From contig NZ_JABBPG010000012.1 of NCBI RefSeq assembly GCF_013140855.1, positions 1 to 64,000 of the forward strand: a DNA stretch of 64,000 nt. The letters run 5' to 3'. The stretch comes from Pseudoalteromonas caenipelagi (lineage in GTDB: Bacteria > Pseudomonadota > Gammaproteobacteria > Enterobacterales > Alteromonadaceae). Of this stretch, positions 58,501 through 64,000 are shown piece by piece; position 1 is the stretch's first letter; each line of letters starts with the position of its first letter. The notes under the pieces are model-generated. The model saw nothing but the letters and a program-made list of their open reading frames with translations. It was not told the origin of the DNA and did not search any database. Both the position numbers and the translations under genes were made by a program.

Positions 58501-58710
58501 ACCTAGCAGGTCAAATACCAAAGTTTGACCGTCTGGGCTGATATCCACATTCATCCAAGTACCTTGTGTTACAGAGATGTTTGCGTCTAAAAATTCACCT
58601 TGCGGTGCATCCACATTCCATTTTTCTGATTTGGCTTCTTCAGCTTGGGCGCTACCGAGCGCTAATGCAATAGAGAGCGACAGTGCGCTATAAAACTGTT
58701 TTTTCTTCAT
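55534..58710 (-). CDS. Secreted beta-propeller/amidohydrolase fusion protein
   Basis: The 1058-residue protein starts with a signal peptide (KKKQFYSALSLSIALALGSA then QAEE). PD40/TolB-like propeller repeats span about 40-620; DISPDGQTL, RFSPDGQYIAF and TFSPDGKTVVYRK are repeat examples. A metal-dependent amidohydrolase domain follows, with GIVDAHAHGS near residue 712 and a C-terminal ADLVVIDGDPL segment. It is probably periplasmic or exported and hydrolyses an amide or peptide-like substrate that is not known. I chose the ATG that follows GAGAG; 11 in-frame codons upstream are rejected. Confidence 0.88.
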   Translation of the reverse strand: MKKKQFYSALSLSIALALGSAQAEEAKSEKWNVDAPQGEFLDANISVTQGTWMNVDISPDGQTLVFDLLGDIYTMPISGGEAKQLTSDIGWQMQPRFSPDGQYIAFTSDQGGGDNIWVMKTDGSEQTAVTNETFRLLNSPAWSPDGDYLVARKHFTGTRSLGAGEVWMYHKSGGTGFQLTKRDNDQKDLGEPAFSPDGRYVYFSQDATPGKTFHYSKDSVAGIYKIKRFDRETGEIKVILSGMGGAIRPTPSPDGKTLAYVKRDDFQSSLYLYDLESGKETKLYGNLERDMQETWAIHGVYPTIAWTPDNKSLVFWAGGKIHKLAVADKAIETIEFTVKTTKKIQKALRFAQNIDQDQFDVKMLRNVQVSPNGETAVFEAMGHIYARDLESGKVKRLTKQNDHFEFFPQFSRDGKKIVYTTWDDNEQGSVRVISASGGKGKVITKEPGKYVEPTFSPDGKTVVYRKTRGGSILNPQWSLNPGLYQVSSNGGEPELISEDGYQAQFADSNDTLYMMGYGKHPELHSIELKTKKSRVLYEAKHATEFRVSPNGKYLAFAERFKVFVTPFVQTGKTISISPTDKQFPVEQLSVRAGENISWSTKGDKLYWSLGPELYHASLDGMFDIKQDKEADFKVKSGTDIGFKQDMAQPKGMIALTGAKIVTMQGDKVIENGVVLTDGKHIKAVGSVAQVTVPKGAKVIDVAGKTIIPGIVDAHAHGSQASDEIVPEQNWKNLAGLSLGVTTIHDPSNDTTEIFAASEMQKAGKIVGPRIFSTGTILYGANVPGYTAHIDSLDDAKFHIERLQKVGAFSVKSYNQPRREQRQQVVEAARELGMMVVPEGGSLLQHNLTMVVDGHTGVEHSIPVANIYDDVKQLWSQSEVGYTPTLGVAYGGIWGENYWYDKTDVWNHPRLSKFVPKNQLLPRSMRRIKSPDHHYNHFNNARVAKELQELGVLVNLGAHGQREGLAAHWEIWMFAQGGMTPLEALRAATLDPAKYVGLDQHIGSIEAGKLADLVVIDGDPLKNIRDTDKVTYTMINGRLFDAATMNEVGKKERDKLFFE

Positions 58711-58817
58711 TGTTATACTCTCAACTAAAATTTGCACCATCACAGCAAAAAACGGCTAAAGTTGCCAGTAAAATGCCATCAAATACAGATTTTTGCGGCT
58801 GTTACGCAGTTGAGTGG

Positions 58818-59651
58818 CTAATGACGCTGCCAATCAATGGGGTCAAATTGAAAATAGCGCATCAACAAGCGATAGAGCTCAGGGTCATAACTTTTTAGCG
58901 CCGCTGGTTTTTCAATAAACGTTTCGGTCAATACAGCAAAAAATTCTGCTTCGTTGGTCGCCCCATAGCTGTGCATCACATGGGGCATTTGATACGCCAC
59001 ATGGCTTTTTAAATTTGCATATGCTCGGCTAAATACCCGTGCCCAGTCTGCATACTCCTGTTTAGTGGCTAATTGCGGTGTGCCGTTTGTTTGCCCTGTT
59101 TGTTGATCTAGCTGATGAGCAAACTCATGAAATACCAGGTTATGACCATCCCCTGGCAAGCGGTTGCCTTCAAGTACATCATGCCAACTCAAAACTAACG
59201 TACCACCGGGCCATGACTCTCCTTGGCGGATGGAAGTGTGATAATTCACAAGGCCCGCGTTGTCGGTGCTTGTTTGGGGCGCGTAGTAACTACTGGGATA
59301 CAGTAAAACCTCTTTCACGTTTGGATACAAAGGCCATGCTTGTTTGAGCACCAACAAGCATGCATCTGCCGCAACAATGAGCTCCATCGCACGATTTGTT
59401 TTAAGACCATCTCGGCCTAAAATACGCTTTTCTCCCAAAAACCACACGATGTGTCTTTCTAATGCTTCGCGGTCGGCATCTGTCATCGCTCGGTAAATTG
59501 GCATGTATTTCAACAGCACTTGTCTATCCATATGCGACAAACTTTGTGCTTGATACTTCTTTTGCCAAAACGCGTTTTGGATGGTTTGCCAGCGCCAATA
59601 CACAACCACAAACACCAACAGCGCGAGCATTAAAAATACATTAATCATCAT
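58818..59651 (-). CDS. mtfA: MtfA-like zinc-dependent peptidase (M90)
   Basis: The 277-residue protein has an N-terminal membrane segment (about 3-20) and the zinc motif HEFAHQLDQ with His175, Glu176 and His179. MtfA in E. coli binds the glucose repressor Mlc and is a peptidase. The membrane anchor here is a difference from the E. coli protein, so its role may differ too. It stands between the amidohydrolase gene and the divergent hrpB. Confidence 0.8.
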   Translation of the reverse strand: MMINVFLMLALLVFVVVYWRWQTIQNAFWQKKYQAQSLSHMDRQVLLKYMPIYRAMTDADREALERHIVWFLGEKRILGRDGLKTNRAMELIVAADACLLVLKQAWPLYPNVKEVLLYPSSYYAPQTSTDNAGLVNYHTSIRQGESWPGGTLVLSWHDVLEGNRLPGDGHNLVFHEFAHQLDQQTGQTNGTPQLATKQEYADWARVFSRAYANLKSHVAYQMPHVMHSYGATNEAEFFAVLTETFIEKPAALKSYDPELYRLLMRYFQFDPIDWQRH

Positions 59652-59755
59652 TGTTTACTTATTCATCTTTTTAAACATAGTTGGTACAAACTGCGGTATT
59701 TTCAATACAGCTTTGATAATATTTACCTCCTATTTTCTGCAAACGTATTTGAGTT

Positions 59756-62083
59756 ATGACATTACCGATTGAAGCCATCAAACCTGAATTTTTAACTCAG
59801 CTTGCACACAACCATGTTGTGGTAAGTGCAGCAACTGGCTCCGGTAAGTCAACCTGTTTACCCTTATGGGCAAATGACCTAGGTAAGGTGCTAGTGATTG
59901 AGCCAAGACGCATTGCTTGTACATCTTTGGCTGAATATTTAGCCTCTCAAGCACAACAAAAAATGGGCGGAAAAATTGGTTATGCAATTCGCTTTGAGCA
60001 TCATTTTGATGAAAACACCCAAGTGGTATTTGCCACACCGGGTGTAGCACTACGCTGGTATTTCGAAAACCAACTTAGTGACTATCACGTTGTGATGCTC
60101 GATGAATTTCACGAACGCCGCTGGGATATGGACTTGCTATTAGCGTTACTTAAAAGCCACGCTCGCCACCGTTTAATCGTCACTTCCGCAACACTAAACA
60201 CAACACCAATTATTAACTATTTACAAGCAACTGCGCTGCATTCAGATGGCAAAATGTATCCAGTAAAAGAGCGCTTTATGGCAAATGACTCACGCGCGAT
60301 GCCCAGCAAATATGATTTAAGCGAGCGAATTTGCGAGGCCTGTGAATATGCGTTAGACAATACCGATGGCGACATTTTGGTGTTTTTGCCCGGTAAAGGT
60401 GAAATCCAAGCAGCCGCTGGGCAGCTATCACACCTTGATGCTCTGGTTGTGCGTTTATATGGTGGCTGTCACCCAGAGCAACAGCGTCTCGCATTAAATG
60501 TGCAAAATCAACAACGCATCATATTAGCCACCAATGTCGCAGAAACTTCCTTGACGATACCCAATGTAAGCTGCGTGATAGACTCTGGATTGGAGCGGCG
60601 TACACACCTCAGAGCAGGTAAAACGGTACTTAACCTTGAAGCCATTGCCAAGGATTCAGCTAAACAGCGCCTTGGTCGCGCGGGCCGTACACAATCAGGG
60701 ATGTGTATTCGCCTGTATGGTGAACATGCGCCACTTATTGATACCACGCCACCAGAAATACACCGCGAAAGCCTAGTTGAATTGGTACTGGCTGCGGGTT
60801 GTTCAAGCAGTGGGGTTGATAGCCTAGAATTTATTGAGCCATTACCGCAGGCATCGAAAGCCGCCGCCATCGAAAAGCTCTCTCAAATAAAAGCCATTGA
60901 TAAACAGCTACGTGCGACCGACCTTGGCAAACTGCTTTATCCCTTACCCGTAGATGCCGAACTGGCGTATTTAATCAACGCCATGCCCAGTAAGTCGCTA
61001 CAACAAGCTATGGTCGATGCGATCGCGGTGCTGAGTGTGCCAGCTCGAGTCTATCAATTGCCAAATTCACCAGAGCAAATAGACATACTGAATAAACAAT
61101 TACCCAATCACTGCGATTTAGAATTGGTCATCGCACTGGTACGAGATCAATTAGAATGTGTAAAAGCTGAGCCCGACGCGCTCAACGAAGCAAAACAATT
61201 TAGCGACCAGTTACGTATCGCATTTGATTTACCACAGCGAAAACACGCAGCCAGCTATGATAGAAATCAACTTGTTGAAGCGATAGCCAAAGCCAAACCC
61301 GATTGGCTATTTGTAAAACGAAATAACCGACGTGGTGCATTTGGCAATGGTAAAAGCGAAGTTGTGCCAGCTAAAGAAACTCGAGTCAACGATAAGTGCC
61401 AAGCCATGCTAGTGCTTGATACGTATGCACTGGCTGGAAAAGGCACTAAACAAGCCATGACGTTGGCAACGCTCAATGCCCCCGTAAATTTAAACTTAGT
61501 CACAACTTTGGGTCTTGGTGAGCAGCACTTTATCGATGCATGTCTTGTAGATGAACTGATCATGGCAAAAGTTAGTCATGCCTATGCCGGTCTTGAACTG
61601 AATGAACAGCTGCTGGAGCCCTCAGGTCAACTCTTTATCGATGCCTGTATCGCGCTGATTTTAAAAGGAGAGCTGCTTGCTCCTGCAGGCTCACAAATTA
61701 CACAGTCACTGGCTGAGCACCAGCTGTACTATCTAGCCAATAACACCCCATTTGAAATGCTGACTGCCAAACAATATTTGCAAGACAAGCTCACTGAACT
61801 GGGACTCCAAGAGCAAGATGACATTGAGCTAATTGAGCCACAAGATTTGTTCTATCAACAAGTTGAACCTTGGCAGCTAGAACCGTTTATAGAAAAACAC
61901 CCGTTGCATGTAAAGCTTAACGACTTACTTATGCAGGTAGAGTATTCATTCACAGGCAAACGTATTTTGCTGACTCATGTCAGCGGCAATAGAAAGGAAG
62001 CGCCAAAAAAGTGGGAGCTTCCTGCTTGGTCTGGCTTCAAAGTTCGCTACAAAAAAGCCAGTAAAGTGGTAGATGTGAAGTAA
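59756..62083 (+). CDS. hrpB: ATP-dependent helicase HrpB
   Basis: DEAH-type helicase of 775 residues, slightly shorter than the E. coli protein. Walker A is ATGSGKST at residues 26-33, the DEXH box is DEFHERRWDMD near 116, the SAT motif is TSATLN, and motif VI is QRLGRAGR. The C-terminal HrpB-specific domain is present, ending WPAW-like (WELPAWSGFKVRYKKAS). Its RNA substrate is not established. No good ribosome binding site is seen ahead of the ATG. Confidence 0.93.
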   Translation: MTLPIEAIKPEFLTQLAHNHVVVSAATGSGKSTCLPLWANDLGKVLVIEPRRIACTSLAEYLASQAQQKMGGKIGYAIRFEHHFDENTQVVFATPGVALRWYFENQLSDYHVVMLDEFHERRWDMDLLLALLKSHARHRLIVTSATLNTTPIINYLQATALHSDGKMYPVKERFMANDSRAMPSKYDLSERICEACEYALDNTDGDILVFLPGKGEIQAAAGQLSHLDALVVRLYGGCHPEQQRLALNVQNQQRIILATNVAETSLTIPNVSCVIDSGLERRTHLRAGKTVLNLEAIAKDSAKQRLGRAGRTQSGMCIRLYGEHAPLIDTTPPEIHRESLVELVLAAGCSSSGVDSLEFIEPLPQASKAAAIEKLSQIKAIDKQLRATDLGKLLYPLPVDAELAYLINAMPSKSLQQAMVDAIAVLSVPARVYQLPNSPEQIDILNKQLPNHCDLELVIALVRDQLECVKAEPDALNEAKQFSDQLRIAFDLPQRKHAASYDRNQLVEAIAKAKPDWLFVKRNNRRGAFGNGKSEVVPAKETRVNDKCQAMLVLDTYALAGKGTKQAMTLATLNAPVNLNLVTTLGLGEQHFIDACLVDELIMAKVSHAYAGLELNEQLLEPSGQLFIDACIALILKGELLAPAGSQITQSLAEHQLYYLANNTPFEMLTAKQYLQDKLTELGLQEQDDIELIEPQDLFYQQVEPWQLEPFIEKHPLHVKLNDLLMQVEYSFTGKRILLTHVSGNRKEAPKKWELPAWSGFKVRYKKASKVVDVK

Positions 62084-62667
62084 TGCCGTTATGAGTGTTT
62101 AGTTTTCTTACCGGTTAGGCGGCGGTCCCTCGCTTAAATTCATAATACGCACTTAGCGCAGTGTACTGCCAACAAGCCTTTAAATGGGCCGTAGTGGTGC
62201 TATTTTCTTCATCACCTTACTCATTAAAGAAATAGTTAATCTAAAACGCTTTGGCATGTTTATACACAAGGTCGACCAAGCCACTTTATAACCCGACATA
62301 CTGGGGAAATAAAATCCCTTATAAGGTACAATAGTGAAAAATGTATTCAAAAATGACTCCCAAAAAGGAAAACCTCACTAGTTTTTTATTGCCAAAATTA
62401 TAAAGTCCAATGTATAATACCCTCCCAATCGAATAGCAGCTTTTTGCTGGCCTTTCATTTTTGTAATTAGCCGTAAAAAATAAAAAAGTATCAGCAGTCT
62501 CCAATGGATGATTGCGTTTTTTTGCGCGCGCGTTTTACAAATATATCTGGTTAGCAGTTGTATTCACGGTTGGCGATTCCCGCATAGCGATTACCTCGCA
62601 GCGATGTCTATCGCAAGAAACCAACACACACGAGATTTAAAAGTTTAACCGTTTCTGAGGAACAAGT
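62084..62667. other. Intergenic region upstream of the TonB receptor gene
   Basis: No gene is visible in 584 bases. It contains a good sigma-70 promoter at 62389-62418 and then about 245 nt of leader. The leader includes a small AGCAGCTTTTTGCT hairpin and a GCGAT/ATCGC-rich part near 62573-62620 that could fold. I identified no Fur box or known riboswitch. Confidence 0.55.
62389..62418 (+). promoter_or_regulatory. Sigma-70 promoter of the TonB receptor gene
   Basis: TTGCCA (62389-62394) and a perfect TATAAT (62413-62418) are separated by 18 bases. Confidence 0.65.
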
Positions 62668-64000
62668 ATGAGCATCACTGTACGCAACTTATCCCCTATT
62701 GCTGGCGCATTAGCAGTAGCATTGACTAGCTTATCTTCTACATCTGTTATGGCAGAAGAAGTACAAGCCGAAAAGTCAAAAATTGAAGCAATCACAGTAA
62801 CAGCAACTAAACGTTCGCAAGTTATTTATGAAGTGCCGATTGCAATGAGTGCATTCTCTGGTGATGACCTAGACTCACAAGGTATTTCAGATATCACTGA
62901 TGTGGGCAAATTTGTTCCAAACCTAAATATTACAGGCTTTTCAGCAGGTCATAACTCTTCTGCAAACCCATTTATTCGTGGTATCGGCCTACAAGATCAC
63001 CTGATCACCACAGACCCTGGTGTGAGCGTTTATGTTGATGGTGTTTACCTTGGTCGCCAAGTAGGCCAAAACTGGAACCTTGCAAACATTGAACGTATCG
63101 AAGTATTACGTGGTCCTCAAGGCACACTTTATGGCCGTAACTCAATTGGTGGTGCAATCAACATCATCACTAAGCAGCCAGATCAAGATGCAGTGACTAA
63201 AGTAAGCGCTGAAGTTGGTACTCGCGGTCGTCTTAAAGGCAGCATTTTCACCAACCAAGCGGTCACAGAAGACCTAGCGTTTAACTTTAACTTAGGCTTT
63301 AATCGCCGTGGCGGTTTAGGTGAATTTGTAAACCTACCTAATGCCGAATATGATGTGGGTGAAAATCAAGAGTTCCACGGTCGTATCTCTGTAAAATATA
63401 ACGCCAGTGAAGACCTACGTTTAGTATTCACAGCCGATGCAAACGACGGTGAAGGTGGTACACGTCCTTACACCACATTAATTGATGAGCTACCTAATGG
63501 TCGTTTATACCAAAATGGTCTGCGCAACTCAGACACAACTGTTGATCCATACGACAATGCAACAAGCACCATGGAAACAGCAACCGTTTCTAACAATGCA
63601 AACGGTATTTCACTGACTGCTGAGTACGATATTAATCCAGATTTTGGTACTAAGTTCATCTTCTCAAAACGCTCATCTGAATATAAAGCAGGTCTTGATG
63701 ATGACAGCACAGCTGCTGCACTTGATCACTACCCTGAGCGCGGTAGCGCAGACCAAACATCGGTTGAATTGCAATTAACAGGTTACTTAGGCGATGCGGA
63801 TTTTGTAACTGGTGTTTACTGGTTCAACGAAGAAGGTTCAAACCGTCAGGATGCATCAGAGGCGAGCTTTGATGGAGGCCCAACGAAGCTTGAACTAGAC
63901 CAAGAAACCACCAGTCGAGCAATCTTTGTTAACGTAGGTGTTGATGTAACCGATGACTTACGTATTTCAGGTGGTGTACGTTACACTGAAGATGAAAAAT
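62668..64000 (+). CDS. TonB-dependent receptor, N-terminal part (runs off the window)
   Basis: The frame is open from the ATG at 62668, which follows GAGG, to the end of the window (444 codons). A signal peptide ends at about residue 30 (SLSSTSVMA then EE). A TonB-box-like IEAITVTATKRSQ follows, then the plug domain with NPFIRGIGLQDHL, VYVDGVYLGRQVGQ, IERIEVLRGPQGTLYGRNSI and GGAINIITKQP, and then the start of the barrel. It should import a large substrate across the outer membrane with TonB energy. The substrate is not evident. Confidence 0.95.
   Translation, partial: MSITVRNLSPIAGALAVALTSLSSTSVMAEEVQAEKSKIEAITVTATKRSQVIYEVPIAMSAFSGDDLDSQGISDITDVGKFVPNLNITGFSAGHNSSANPFIRGIGLQDHLITTDPGVSVYVDGVYLGRQVGQNWNLANIERIEVLRGPQGTLYGRNSIGGAINIITKQPDQDAVTKVSAEVGTRGRLKGSIFTNQAVTEDLAFNFNLGFNRRGGLGEFVNLPNAEYDVGENQEFHGRISVKYNASEDLRLVFTADANDGEGGTRPYTTLIDELPNGRLYQNGLRNSDTTVDPYDNATSTMETATVSNNANGISLTAEYDINPDFGTKFIFSKRSSEYKAGLDDDSTAAALDHYPERGSADQTSVELQLTGYLGDADFVTGVYWFNEEGSNRQDASEASFDGGPTKLELDQETTSRAIFVNVGVDVTDDLRISGGVRYTEDEK

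Noticed and set aside
62319-62504. 61-codon minus-strand frame
   Set aside because: It overlaps the TonB receptor promoter and has no ribosome binding site or recognisable residues.

Overview
The window reads as a chromosomal segment of a marine gammaproteobacterium, most likely Pseudoalteromonas or a close Alteromonadales relative. This rests on gene order (rpsB-tsf-pyrH-frr-uppS-cdsA-dxr-rseP-bamA-skp-lpxD-fabZ-lpxA-lpxB-rnhB-dnaE-accA-tilS), the psp/sap neighbourhood, a DUF3014 protein and the style of the TonB receptor. No rRNA, tRNA or CRISPR array was seen.

Positions 1-5500 are an accessory region. It holds an 8-bp tandem repeat array, a C-terminal remnant of a large GHKL/Hsp90-like ATPase, a RAYT-type HUH/Y1 transposase element flanked by a 9-bp inverted repeat, a compact four-gene unknown operon (one product has a HEPN-like R-x5-H motif), and the N-terminal fragment of a TniA/TnsB-type transposase with a repeat-rich putative transposon end. 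All of this abuts ffs, the 4.5S SRP RNA gene, which is a known attachment site for some Tn7-like elements.

Positions 5550-12715 hold housekeeping and signalling genes: ffs, a DUF3014 membrane protein, a patatin phospholipase, a Kef-type antiporter, a diguanylate cyclase, a small membrane protein and tilS. From 12768 to 31861, on the minus strand, lies the large conserved cluster for translation (rpsB, tsf, frr), UMP kinase, isoprenoid and phospholipid synthesis (dxr, uppS, cdsA), outer-membrane assembly (rseP, bamA, skp), lipid A (lpxD, fabZ, lpxA, lpxB), rnhB, dnaE and accA. Hairpins separate several genes within it. Map, glnD and dapD run divergently from rpsB.

Positions 36556-41491 carry a lipoprotein S9 peptidase, phenylalanine hydroxylation (phhA, phhB) and methionine gamma-lyase. 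Positions 41644-52096 form the envelope-stress and peptide-transport block: pspA-pspB-pspC-ycjX-ycjF on the minus strand behind a good sigma-54 promoter, and divergent pspF followed after 2 nt by sapABCDF.

Positions 52356-55020 are a second accessory cassette: a membrane-anchored coiled-coil protein plus two tandem paralogues of a family I do not recognise. A 48-bp solo copy of the RAYT leader sequence lies just downstream. The window ends with a beta-propeller/amidohydrolase fusion, an MtfA-like peptidase, the helicase hrpB and the first 444 codons of a TonB-dependent receptor.
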